From a virus, in IMG/VR virus record IMGVR_UViG_3300038696_000634, positions 1 to 30,069 of that record: a stretch of DNA of 30,069 nucleotides; one strand, written 5' to 3'. Positions 15,510 to 23,495 of this stretch are shown piece by piece. The position numbers and the translations under genes were made by a program. Position 1 is the first letter of the stretch. Each line of letters opens with the position of its first letter. The notes beneath the pieces are model-generated. The model did no database searches. It saw only the letters and a list, made by a program, of their open reading frames with translations, and was not told the origin of the DNA.

Positions 15510-16514
15510 TTAACAGTAGTCGTCCATGCAGTCTTCGTAGCTTTCGCCCGTTAGTTCACAAAAGGTCTTAAGTGCCCCCTGCAGGCTGAAATACTGATGT
15601 TCGCTGCGGTGGTAGAAAAACTCTCCACGAACCCCAATATGCGCGACGGCCCAGTCCTTGATGGCATTATCACTCGGGTCATGCGTGAGAACGACGAGGC
15701 CATCCTCTGTTTCGGCATGCTGCACGACCAAACTTTGATAGATTTTGTTTCGCGCAAAGACGCGGCCGAACTTGAGGTTTGCTGAGTATTGCTGGAGCGC
15801 ATCGTCGGTGACCGTTTCAGGGCATAGAGGAAACTCGGTCGGAACCTTCCATTTAACCTGCACCACCGAGGGTGTGAGCGACTCGAATTCTTCAGGCGAC
15901 GGCTCGTAACTTGCGCGCTCTCTCGTGCCATACAGCCAGTCGCCCAAGGCACCGCCGCTCGGAACTGATCCACTTTTTGCCCAAGCCTCTAGTCGTGCCT
16001 TTGCAGTGGTCGCTTCTTCTTTCGATAGGGTTTTCATCCATGAAATGTCGGGGAACACCTTGTCGCTTTGGATCCGGCTTGGGTCCGCGAAGAACGCTTC
16101 GATTGAACCGTAAACCAATTCAATCCGCCGGGCGGAGATCTCGTTGAGCAGTACATTCTCGAGGCGGGTGACCCAGCGCAGGTTTTCCGGTCGATTGTTT
16201 GCCCGGTTGGTGTCGATATGATCGACGACATGCCGATCTGACGGTTGCTCACCATGAAACGCTACGCAAACAATGCGGTGGACTGGCACGCCGCTCAGAT
16301 ACATGTAGCCGGTCGATAAACCTTGCCGTCCAAAGGTCCACTGGTCATCAAGCGGCCTCGACTTTTGCCGTTTCTGAGGCAAGCGATGCGCCGAGCCATT
16401 GTCGCGAACCCTGTATCGTTCACCTCGGTATTCGACATGCATCTCGCGTTCAAAGACGTCGATTAGCGGTTCGGCTTGGCGATTGGGAGGAAATGACCTG
16501 GATGGGCTACGCAT
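15510..16514 (-). CDS. HNH endonuclease (homing-type, HNH_3-like)
   Basis: The protein has 334 residues from the ATG at 16514, chosen because GGAG lies seven bases upstream and a longer start would run into the methyltransferase gene. Residues ~75-125 hold the HNH core: 'GYMYLSGVPVHRIVCVAFHGE' then 'HVVDHIDTNRANNRPENLRWVTRLENVLLN', with catalytic His in VDHID and the downstream Asn residues. The N-terminus (YRGERYRVRDNGSAHRL) is NUMOD4-like. The remaining ~200 residues are acidic and unfamiliar. Codon use is AT-richer than in the flanking methyltransferases, suggesting a later arrival. It could be a free-standing homing endonuclease or a nuclease partner of the adjacent methyltransferases. 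Confidence 0.8.
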   Translation of the reverse strand: MRSPSRSFPPNRQAEPLIDVFEREMHVEYRGERYRVRDNGSAHRLPQKRQKSRPLDDQWTFGRQGLSTGYMYLSGVPVHRIVCVAFHGEQPSDRHVVDHIDTNRANNRPENLRWVTRLENVLLNEISARRIELVYGSIEAFFADPSRIQSDKVFPDISWMKTLSKEEATTAKARLEAWAKSGSVPSGGALGDWLYGTRERASYEPSPEEFESLTPSVVQVKWKVPTEFPLCPETVTDDALQQYSANLKFGRVFARNKIYQSLVVQHAETEDGLVVLTHDPSDNAIKDWAVAHIGVRGEFFYHRSEHQYFSLQGALKTFCELTGESYEDCMDDYC

Positions 16515-16614
16515 CAACGGCTCCGGTGGTAATGCGGCCTTGAAAATAATGAAGGCGGTAGACCGGGTTCCCTTTCTCCTTCTGCGCGAATATTGGCAAG
16601 TTTGAACCAGCGGG

Positions 16615-17937
16615 TCAATTACGACTGGCCGTCCGCCCCGTCGCCATCTCCCACCGCCGCACGGCCACGTCGCAATAGACCGGGTCCAACTCCATCGCGA
16701 AGCATCGCCGCCCAGCGCGTTCGGCGGCCACCAGTTGGGTGCCGGAGCCGCAAAACGGCTCATAGATCAGGTCGCCCGCATCCGAGAACGCCGTCAGCAC
16801 CGTCTCGACCAGCGCCACCGGAAACACGGCCGGGTGCGATCCGGCAGCGCCCAGCCCACCCTTGTGGCGCATGATGCGGAAGACGCTGTCCGGGATGCGG
16901 TGGCTTTGGATCGCGTTGCCGGTGCCGGTCTTGGCGTGAACGGTGCCGTCGGCCCCGCGCAGACCACCGCCGCCGAGGGTCTCGCCCGCGTGCTTCGACG
17001 GGACGGTTTTGTGCGGTTTGCGCGGCGCGCGGTTGAAGTGGAAAATGAACTCGTGTGACGGGGCCAGGCGGCCGTTCCAGTCGCCCGGCAAGCCCGGGCC
17101 CTGATCCCAGACATACCAGCCAAAGCGTCGCCAGCCAGATTTTCGCATCCATTCGACCCATCCTTCCCAATAGGGCTGCCATTCGCTGTCGCGGTGCACG
17201 AGGCCGAGATTGACCAGCAGCTGCGCATCGTCGGTGATCGGGGCTGCGGCGAACACGCCTTGCATCAGCGCATCCCAATCGCCGACCTTTTCCTTGGCCG
17301 CGCCGTAGTCGCGCTGCTGCGCGTAGGGTGGCGAGGTGAACATCAGCGTCGCCTGTTCGCCCTGCATCAGCTGGGCCACGGCGGCAGGATCCGTTGCGTC
17401 GCCGCAGCAAAGCCGGTGTTTGCCCAGCGCCCAGATGTCACCCGGCTTGGTAATCGGCTCAGTAGGCGGTTCGGGAATGGCATCAGCCGCATCGTCAGAA
17501 ATCACCGGGCGGTCGTCGGTATCTGCCAACAGCGCGTCCAACTCATCGTCCGGGATCCCGATCAGCCCGAGGTCGAAATTCTCGGCCAACAGTGCCTGCA
17601 ACTCTTGCAACAGTAGCGCCTCGTCCCAGCCACCCAGTTCCGTCAGTTTATTGTCGGCGATGCGATAGGCCCGGCGCTGCGCCTCGGTCAGATGGCCCAG
17701 AATGATGACCGGTGCCTCAGTCAGCCCAAGATGGGCCGCCGCCAGGACGCGACCGTGACCAGCAATCAACTCCCCATCAGCACCCACAAGCACTGGGACT
17801 GTCCAGCCGAACTCGGCCATGCTGGCGGCGATCTTCGCGACCTGATCAGCGTCGTGGGTTTTGGCGTTGCGGGCATATGGTTTGAGCCGGGCCAAGGGCC
17901 AATGTTCGATCCGGCCCGGCAGGATTGGCGCATTCAT
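16615..17937 (-). CDS. ParB-like domain fused to DNA methyltransferase (TSPPY type)
   Basis: This is a 440-residue protein. Residues ~10-100 are a ParB/Srx-like domain (RLKPYARNAKTHDADQVAKIAASMAEFGWTVPVLVG..GELIAGHGRVLAA). The catalytic motif TSPPY is at about 201-205 and the SAM-binding 'EPFCGSGT' near 395-400, the beta-class order. TSPPY is more usual in N4-cytosine enzymes, DPPY in N6-adenine ones, so the modified base may be cytosine; this is inference. It overlaps the upstream paralogue by four bases (ATGA), so the pair is co-translated. Confidence 0.88.
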   Translation of the reverse strand: MNAPILPGRIEHWPLARLKPYARNAKTHDADQVAKIAASMAEFGWTVPVLVGADGELIAGHGRVLAAAHLGLTEAPVIILGHLTEAQRRAYRIADNKLTELGGWDEALLLQELQALLAENFDLGLIGIPDDELDALLADTDDRPVISDDAADAIPEPPTEPITKPGDIWALGKHRLCCGDATDPAAVAQLMQGEQATLMFTSPPYAQQRDYGAAKEKVGDWDALMQGVFAAAPITDDAQLLVNLGLVHRDSEWQPYWEGWVEWMRKSGWRRFGWYVWDQGPGLPGDWNGRLAPSHEFIFHFNRAPRKPHKTVPSKHAGETLGGGGLRGADGTVHAKTGTGNAIQSHRIPDSVFRIMRHKGGLGAAGSHPAVFPVALVETVLTAFSDAGDLIYEPFCGSGTQLVAAERAGRRCFAMELDPVYCDVAVRRWEMATGRTASRN

Positions 17938-19193
17938 GCCGTCAGCCTCTTGGCCTTCAGGTCGGCAAAGGTCTCACCGGTGTCGGCCAAGACAGCATTC
18001 GCGCCGGTGAACTGCTGCCAGCGTTCAATGGCCACATCGACATAGGTGGGGTTCAACTCGATCCCGAAGCAGAAGCGGCCTGTGGTTTCTGCGGCGATAA
18101 GCGTGGTGCCGGATCCCATGAATGGCTCAAACACCGCCTGACCGGGGCTGGAGTTGTTCAGGATCGGGCGGCGCATGCATTCCACCGGCTTCTGGGTACC
18201 ATGGACGGTGGCCGCATCCTGGTCTTTGCCGGATATTTGCCACAGCGTGGTTTGCTTGCGATCCCCCGCCCAGTGTCCCTTGCCGGTCTTTTTCACGGCA
18301 TACCAGCAGGGTTCGTGCTGCCAGTGATAGTCGCCCCGGCTGAGAACAAGCCGGTCCTTTGCCCAGATGATCTGCGACCGCACGGCGAAACCTGCGGCCA
18401 CCAGACTCTCGGCCACGGTCGAGGAATGCAGTGCGCCGTGCCAGACATACGCGACGTCGCCAGGGAACAGCGCCCAAGCTTCACGCCAGTCGGCACGGTC
18501 ATCGTTCAGCACCTTGCCGGTGCGCTTGGTTTTGGCCGCGCCAGCTTGGTTGCGCCAGGACGGATCGTAGTCCACACCGTAGGGCGGATCGGTCACCATC
18601 AACAGCGGGCGGACATCGCCCAGCAGTCGCGCGACCACATCGGCAGAGGTGCTGTCGCCGCAGATCAGCCGGTGCGATCCCAGCTGCCAGATGTCGCCCG
18701 CCACCGAAACCGGCGTGACAGGCGGTTCGGGAATGTCGTCCTCGCCCTCGACCGCACCACCCTCGAACTGATCCGGATCGCGCAGCAGGGCGTCCAGATC
18801 TTCGTCGGTGATCCCCAGCAGTGACAGATCGAAATCTTCGGCCAGCAGCCCCGCGATCTCGTCGCGCAACATCGCCTCGTCCCATTCGCCCAGCTCGGTC
18901 AACTTGTTGTCTGCGATCCGGTAAGCTCGGCGCTCTGCCTCGTCGAGGTGGCTGAGCCGGATCACCGGTACATCCTTCAGCCCCAGCATCGCCGCCGCCA
19001 GGATCCGGCCATGCCCGGCGATCAACTCGCCATCGTCGGCCACCATGCAGGGGACGGTCCAGCCGAACTTGGCCATGCTGGCCGCGATCTTGGCGACCTG
19101 GTCAGTGCCGTGGATCTTGGCATTGCGGGCGTAGGGGCGCAGCCGGTCGAGAGGCCAAGTCTCGATCTGGCTCGGTGCGAAGACCAGGTCCAT
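17934..19193 (-). CDS. ParB-like domain fused to DNA adenine methyltransferase (DPPY type)
   Basis: This is a 419-residue protein. Residues ~10-100 repeat the ParB-like domain of the next gene almost word for word (RLRPYARNAKIHGTDQVAKIAASMAKFGWTVPCM, GELIAGHGRILAA, ERRAYRIADNKLTELG). The methyltransferase part has DPPYGVDY (about 202-209) and 'EPFMGSGTTLIAAE' (about 356-367), the beta-class N6-adenine pattern. It is probably an orphan enzyme protecting phage DNA. Gene-free sequence with repeats and promoter-like boxes lies upstream. Confidence 0.9.
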   Translation of the reverse strand: MDLVFAPSQIETWPLDRLRPYARNAKIHGTDQVAKIAASMAKFGWTVPCMVADDGELIAGHGRILAAAMLGLKDVPVIRLSHLDEAERRAYRIADNKLTELGEWDEAMLRDEIAGLLAEDFDLSLLGITDEDLDALLRDPDQFEGGAVEGEDDIPEPPVTPVSVAGDIWQLGSHRLICGDSTSADVVARLLGDVRPLLMVTDPPYGVDYDPSWRNQAGAAKTKRTGKVLNDDRADWREAWALFPGDVAYVWHGALHSSTVAESLVAAGFAVRSQIIWAKDRLVLSRGDYHWQHEPCWYAVKKTGKGHWAGDRKQTTLWQISGKDQDAATVHGTQKPVECMRRPILNNSSPGQAVFEPFMGSGTTLIAAETTGRFCFGIELNPTYVDVAIERWQQFTGANAVLADTGETFADLKAKRLTA

Positions 19194-19328
19194 GGGTGGC
19201 TCTCTCGGGCAGGCGGACGTGCCGAAGCGCGCCGGGCTATGCCAGAGACACGATCAGGATCCGCGATGTGGGGGAAAACGAAAGCGCTCGCGAGGGGTGT
19301 CCTCCGGGCGCAACTCTTCGATGATCAA

Positions 19329-19358
19329 TAGGTAGGTCAAGGGGGGCAGCTTTGTCAA
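19329..19358 (-). promoter_or_regulatory. Possible promoter of the ParB-methyltransferase genes
   Basis: On the minus strand TTGACA (19353-19358) is a perfect -35-like box, with TACCTA (19329-19334) 18 nt away as a weak -10. A second TTGACC lies at 19335-19340. The direct repeats at 19373-19554 sit just upstream, as activator or repressor sites would. The first gene starts 136 nt further on, at 19193. The -10 match is poor. Confidence 0.35.
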
Positions 19359-19372
19359 ATGGAAAAATGACG

Positions 19373-19554
19373 TGGATTCAATGACTTCTTGCGGGATGGC
19401 TTCCGCTGGCTGGATTCCGGCGAGGTGGCTTCCACAAACTGGCTTCCCTGGATTCCGAAAAGAATCCAGCACGCCAAGATCGCGATTCCGCAAGCCTTTG
19501 ATAATGAGTCGCTTTTTTCAAAATCGAGCGTCAGGTGGATTCCGCCTGGATTCC
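19373..19554. repeat. Cluster of TGGMTTCC direct repeats with one inverted copy
   Basis: TGGATTC(C/A) occurs at 19373-19380, 19411-19418, 19449-19456, 19536-19543 and 19547-19554. TGGCTTCC occurs at 19397-19404, 19426-19433 and 19440-19447. CTGGATTC (19448-19455) pairs with GAATCCAG (19462-19469) across six bases. Spacings of 14, 15 and 14 bp, and 11 bp for the last pair, suggest an array of binding sites. The surrounding 19194-19640 has no gene I can support. Confidence 0.6.
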
Positions 19555-19640
19555 CCGGTGAAACTGCCTGTCGCTAGCGAAATGCCGCGCTGCGCCCCCC
19601 CGCATACGTTCAGGGCCAGGGAGGAACCATCCCGTGGGGG

Positions 19641-20651
19641 TCAGCTTGCCTTCGATTTAGCCACGAGGGATTTGAAGGCACTTTCACCAATGATGAGAAT
19701 GGGATGCCCAGCGCTTTGCATGTCTTCGGCCTTACGATGCTTGCTGCTCTTGGTGTGACCTGCCAGCACGGTCAAATCCTGATCACCCACGACCAGATGC
19801 GTCGTCTCCTTGGTCACACCGGGTTTCACGGACATGCCGACCCGGGCCGCGAGTTCAGCGGCCTCGTTGCGGGACATGCCCAGCGCGCCTGTGAAGACCA
19901 CCACCGACCCCGCCAGTGCGCCTTTGGGATCGCCATTCATGGTGATCGGGGCTGCGTAGCTCTTTCGGCCGACGGGTTTGATCAGTTCCTCGAAGGAAAG
20001 CCGAAGATGCAGCTCGGCATGCAGCACAACCATTGCAGCGGCGCGGGCGTCCTCGCCCGCATCATGATGGTGGAACTGCAGGTTCAGCGTGCGCTTGAGG
20101 TTCGCCAACCCGTGTCCGCCGTTGCCCTTCAACTCGGGCCATGCCCGCCTCGCGATCTGGACGCTGTCGCTCCAGCGCAAGTCAGGGGCGTCGATGCCGC
20201 AGAAACCGCAGGCAGCATTCATCGCCTGCTTGTCGAAATTGCTGTGCTGGATCAGGTGGTGGCGCGTCAGCAACGGGAGTAGCGCGGTCAAGGCGTCGGG
20301 GAAGCGGGGTGCATCCGCTACATGATCTGGACCAATGCCGTGGAGCTGAATGTTGAACGCGTCAAACCGGGTGCTGGGATTGACCAGCATGGAGAACGTC
20401 TGGATCTGATTGTCGGGTTGGACGCAGGCAAGGCCGATCTGGCAGATACTGGCGACATCACTGCATGCAGTTTCCACATCCAGTGCGACGAAACGGAAAC
20501 TGCCCTCCGGCACTTTGATTGCGTGCGCGAATGCCGGTCGTACAGGATGGCGGACGATCGGGGCTGGCTGATAATCCTCCGTGGCGCGTACGGGCTGCCT
20601 CTGTTGGGTCGGTTTTGGGGTTCGGCCAAACAGCCAGTCAAAAAGTGCCAT
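19641..20651 (-). CDS. DEDDh 3'-5' exonuclease with C-terminal BRCT domain
   Basis: This is a 336-residue protein. Residues ~52-215 are a DnaQ/epsilon-type exonuclease: 'FVALDVETA' (Asp58, Glu60), 'HSNFDKQAM' (Asp140) and 'HHHDAGEDARAA' (His196, Asp201), giving the DEDDh set. Residues ~245-330 are a BRCT domain (LAGSVVVFTGALGMSRNEAAELAARVGMSVKPGVTKETTHLVVGD), like that of NAD-dependent ligase. It would trim DNA ends in repair or replication. It follows the restriction gene by 74 nt and ends before the TGGMTTCC repeats. Confidence 0.9.
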   Translation of the reverse strand: MALFDWLFGRTPKPTQQRQPVRATEDYQPAPIVRHPVRPAFAHAIKVPEGSFRFVALDVETACSDVASICQIGLACVQPDNQIQTFSMLVNPSTRFDAFNIQLHGIGPDHVADAPRFPDALTALLPLLTRHHLIQHSNFDKQAMNAACGFCGIDAPDLRWSDSVQIARRAWPELKGNGGHGLANLKRTLNLQFHHHDAGEDARAAAMVVLHAELHLRLSFEELIKPVGRKSYAAPITMNGDPKGALAGSVVVFTGALGMSRNEAAELAARVGMSVKPGVTKETTHLVVGDQDLTVLAGHTKSSKHRKAEDMQSAGHPILIIGESAFKSLVAKSKAS

Positions 20652-20725
20652 ATTTGAACTCGCTGCTTTTCAAGGACATAGTTTGGAACTCTGGCTTTTA
20701 AGCAAATAGCTACTCATCCTAAGGC

Positions 20726-21625
20726 TCATCCGTTCCACGCAAGAAGGATTCCGGAATTTGCTGCGATCATTACCTCGGCTTGGACGCGAGGCTTGTAAGA
20801 AACGAATTCGCTCCCGTTGCAAAAGGGCAGGCCCAGTGCTTTTATCAACGGTGCGTCGTAATGGCCCGACAGTAGCAGCACACCTTCCCGCGCAAGATGA
20901 TCCCTCGTTCCCTTGCCATTGTCTGCTCGTATCCGGCGCATAAAGTCCTGTTGTTGTGCCACCGCCTCAATGACAGAACGCGTAATTGGTATTTGCTGCA
21001 ATTCCCGGAACAGCGACATAACTCTACGATTCCCAGATTTACCAGCGAAAATCCGATCAATCACATCAGAAGGCACCGTGCGCCAGAAATTTGGCGGGTA
21101 AGGATGCGCATTTAGGAGCCACAGTATGTTGGCAAAGCCGAGCGCTGAGATAGATTTCTTTGAATCCTTATTTTGGCCGACGGTAAGATATTCAGGGCGT
21201 GCCACAATAAGTCCAAGGTAGCAAACTGCACGAACCTCATCGGCAGCCACCAAGATGCAAGGATGACCTACAGCTTCAGTTGGGATCATCCAGTTGCTTC
21301 CCATCGTATTCTTGATGTCCACATCGTGGCCCAAGATGACAGTATCCAGTCTACCCTTGTTCAGGTTGAGCATCGCCCGAAGTTCAATCTCCACGCGCGT
21401 TCCGATATAAGTCTTCTCGGTTTTTTCGAGCTCGTCATACGAGCGACGACCTGTTTTCGGCGTCATGATAACGTCATCGACGCATTGACGCAGCATGGTC
21501 GAAAAGCCCTCCGACAGGGCTTCGGTACCACCAGCGCGCTGTATGATGTCAGCCGCAATAGATGTCAGCAGTTGAAAATCTGTGTGCCCATCGAGGACGG
21601 TGCTTGTGGGAACGTTTTGCTTCAA
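20726..21625 (-). CDS. NaeI-like type II restriction endonuclease
   Basis: This is a 299-residue protein starting at TTG 21625; an in-frame stop lies eight codons upstream and no ATG fits. It aligns by eye along most of NaeI as I remember it: 'TGRRSYDELEKTEKTYIGTRVEIELR', 'DVDIKNTMGSNWMIPTEAVGHPCILV', 'PPNFWRTVPSDVIDRIFAGKSGNRRV', 'ITRSVIEAVAQQQDFMRRIR', and 'ALGLPF'. The catalytic set Glu79, Asp94, Asp103, Lys105 keeps the NaeI layout (E, D, D-x-K). The ligase-like Leu43 neighbourhood of NaeI is not conserved; Val is at that place. NaeI cuts GCCGGC and needs two sites. The partner methylase lies just upstream. GC is lower than in neighbouring genes. Confidence 0.85.
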   Translation of the reverse strand: MKQNVPTSTVLDGHTDFQLLTSIAADIIQRAGGTEALSEGFSTMLRQCVDDVIMTPKTGRRSYDELEKTEKTYIGTRVEIELRAMLNLNKGRLDTVILGHDVDIKNTMGSNWMIPTEAVGHPCILVAADEVRAVCYLGLIVARPEYLTVGQNKDSKKSISALGFANILWLLNAHPYPPNFWRTVPSDVIDRIFAGKSGNRRVMSLFRELQQIPITRSVIEAVAQQQDFMRRIRADNGKGTRDHLAREGVLLLSGHYDAPLIKALGLPFCNGSEFVSYKPRVQAEVMIAANSGILLAWNG

Positions 21626-21637
21626 GCGCTGGATGCC

Positions 21638-21660
21638 TCTGAGAAACTATATTTCTCAGA
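21638..21660. promoter_or_regulatory. Perfect inverted repeat between methylase and restriction genes
   Basis: TCTGAGAAA (21638-21646) and TTTCTCAGA (21652-21660) form a perfect 9-bp stem with a 5-nt loop. On the minus-strand mRNA the downstream arm ends in ..CTCAGA and is followed at once by GG. The AGAGG ribosome site of the restriction gene is thus partly inside the stem, 12 nt before its TTG start. It could hide the ribosome site or bind a regulator. Confidence 0.6.
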
Positions 21661-21691
21661 AGTCTGTCACACGCCTTAAGGTTTTGAAAGA

Positions 21692-22651
21692 CTAAGCGCG
21701 AATGGCGTGAAGCTTGCGTTGTCGAAGAGCCTTCGCAATTTGTGTGGCCACCGCGCGTGCCACTGGTGGTGGAAAGGCATTTCCTACCTGCTTGTAGGCG
21801 TTGGTCTTAGCCCCTGTGAAGTGCCAGTCGTCGGGAAAGCCCTGCAAACGGGCAACCATCGGCACTGTAAGCCGTGGCATCCCGCTGTGGAACGGATCCG
21901 GTGCCTCGGGAGCAATTGTGCGACCTTCAACACCGAGGGTCGCCCAAGCTGCTCGCGCCCGCGTTGGCCCAAGGTCCGGACCGCCATGCTTTTTCGATCC
22001 GCCGACGATTGTAGGCGCTATTTCGTCGGCTTGCTCCCGCCAGGTGGCGGCACCCTTCCAGCCGCGTGCGGCCATTAGTTCATACAGCGTTGTGCCGACT
22101 GTTGGCGGATTATGAGGATTCGGATCAGGCCAGTTAAACAGCTCAGAGCGCGCCTGCTGTACCGCCACAATCACAACGCGCGGGCGCAGTTGCGGGACGC
22201 CGTAGTCAGAAGCGTTCAGCAACCGCCAGTCGGTGTCGTATCCAAGTTTTTTGAGCTGCACCTTCAGCCGTTCGCGATAGTCGTGAAAAACCGCGTCCAG
22301 AAACCCGCGCACGTTCTCGATCATCACGGCCTGTGGACGTGTGCCATCAACTATGTCGATAGCATCATTGAAAAGATTGCGCTCATCCAACTCGCCAAGT
22401 TGTTTCCCAGCGACCGAAAATGGCGGGCAGGGCAAGCCACCAGCAAGGAGGTCGATCCCCATGAAATCGCCCGAACGTTCTTTGAAGATACGCATATCTT
22501 CCTCGAGAACGTTCCACTCGGGACGATTATGACGCAGCGTATTGCAGCAATGTTTATCAATTTCGACAAGGGCAGTGTGTGCGAACCCGGCCTGCTCAAG
22601 CCCAAGAGCTTGTCCGCCTGCACCTGCGCAAAGTTCTACCGATGTCAGCAT
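21692..22651 (-). CDS. C5-cytosine DNA methyltransferase of the NaeI-like system
   Basis: The protein has 319 residues from the ATG at 22651, which has GAGG nine bases upstream; the open frame reaches 22705 without a better site. C5 motifs are in order: I 'SVELCAGAGGQALGLEQAGF', IV 'AGGLPCPPFSVAGK' with catalytic Cys in PCPPFS, VI 'MIENVRGF', VIII 'QLRPRVVIV', and IX-X 'RLTVPMVARLQGFPDDWHF' and 'YKQVGNAFPPPVARAVATQI'. It would methylate the site cut by the downstream enzyme. The methylase comes first in the operon, so protection precedes cutting. The gene is AT-richer than the phage average. Confidence 0.92.
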   Translation of the reverse strand: MLTSVELCAGAGGQALGLEQAGFAHTALVEIDKHCCNTLRHNRPEWNVLEEDMRIFKERSGDFMGIDLLAGGLPCPPFSVAGKQLGELDERNLFNDAIDIVDGTRPQAVMIENVRGFLDAVFHDYRERLKVQLKKLGYDTDWRLLNASDYGVPQLRPRVVIVAVQQARSELFNWPDPNPHNPPTVGTTLYELMAARGWKGAATWREQADEIAPTIVGGSKKHGGPDLGPTRARAAWATLGVEGRTIAPEAPDPFHSGMPRLTVPMVARLQGFPDDWHFTGAKTNAYKQVGNAFPPPVARAVATQIAKALRQRKLHAIRA

Positions 22652-22677
22652 ATTGTTAGCCCTCATTTCGCGCGTAC

Positions 22678-22705
22678 AGTATCTAGAACACCCATGAAAA
22701 ATCAA
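22678..22705 (-). promoter_or_regulatory. Possible promoter of the restriction-modification pair
   Basis: On the minus strand TTGATT (22700-22705) and GATACT (22678-22683) lie 16 nt apart, each matching the consensus at four of six positions. The methylase ATG is 27 nt further on. The segment 22652-22835 holds no gene. GTTCTTA is repeated 11 bp apart at 22726-22732 and 22737-22743. This would let the cassette be expressed in the lysogen independently of the early operon. Confidence 0.35.
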
Positions 22706-22835
22706 TGACCTAAAGCTAGCTCGATGTTCTTAATTCGTTCTTACCCTGCGGTAGACCTTCAGGCAAGAGTGGTTCCAACTTATGGGGGCAGATGAGCACT
22801 GCGTATCGGCTCAAAGCCATAGGCAATACAACGAG

Positions 22836-23495
22836 TCAGCGCGCACTCCACGGCCTCGATCTAGGCATCACCGCCTTAACCTCGACCTCCCGCAGCATCC
22901 CGCCTGCTATCAGCCCATCCCGCACCCAGTCCAGCGACAGCCACCAATCCTCATAACCGCGGCGGGCGGATGCGATCTGTTCCGGATGGGGCCGCCAGGT
23001 GACTGGGCAGGCCAGAACCTCGACCGTCCGCCATTTGCCGCGTGTCAGCACCCGTTCGGTGCCAACCACCACCGTGGTCGACCGCTCGCCGTGCTGATTG
23101 CGCTTGGTCTCAACCGGCACGCAGCGCGGCACAGCGCCTGGCATCCAGTCGGGGGTCAGCCCTGCCCTTGCCAGTTCCGCCACCCGGATCGCCATGCGGA
23201 TGCCGCCGAGGCTGTCGGGGATCCCGGCAACGGTGGCGGCGATCACCTCTGCGTCTGGGTGGGTGTAACTGCCCATTTTGTGCTGCCCGCCGTCCACTTT
23301 GCAGCCAAGTATGGCACGCTGGAGGAGGACGTATTCGAGGCCAAAGCCAAACCCTTCCTCCGTCACGTCCTTTGGCGGCGGCAGTTCCAGCTGCGCCCGC
23401 TCGACCCGAAACGCCCATTCCAACGCCGCCTGGACGCCCAGCGCACGTTTGACCTTGCTGCCACCCGCGCGACCGATCCGTCCCTGCTTGCTCAT
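22836..23495 (-). CDS. Hypothetical early phage protein
   Basis: This is a 219-residue protein, MSKQGRIGRAGGSKVKRALGVQAALEWAFRVERAQLELPPPKD. It has clear coding composition: a helical basic N-terminus, a middle part (GSYTHPDAEVIAATVAGIPDSLGGIRMAIRVAELARAG) and a C-terminus with 'WWLSLDWVRDGLIAGGMLREVEV'. I recall similar unnamed proteins beside methyltransferases in Rhodobacterales prophages. Its ATG overlaps the stop of the longer overlapping frame upstream (ATGA at 23492-23495). Confidence 0.75.
   Translation of the reverse strand: MSKQGRIGRAGGSKVKRALGVQAALEWAFRVERAQLELPPPKDVTEEGFGFGLEYVLLQRAILGCKVDGGQHKMGSYTHPDAEVIAATVAGIPDSLGGIRMAIRVAELARAGLTPDWMPGAVPRCVPVETKRNQHGERSTTVVVGTERVLTRGKWRTVEVLACPVTWRPHPEQIASARRGYEDWWLSLDWVRDGLIAGGMLREVEVKAVMPRSRPWSAR

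Noticed and set aside
16515-16763. N-terminal extension of the HNH gene
   Set aside because: It overlaps the methyltransferase 3' end in another frame and is Arg/Trp-rich shadow sequence. The ATG at 16514 has a proper ribosome site.
19254-19493. Minus-strand 79-codon frame upstream of the methyltransferases
   Set aside because: It contains the repeat array and promoter-like boxes, has no ribosome site at its start, and only its last 25 codons look coding-like. Not enough to call a gene.
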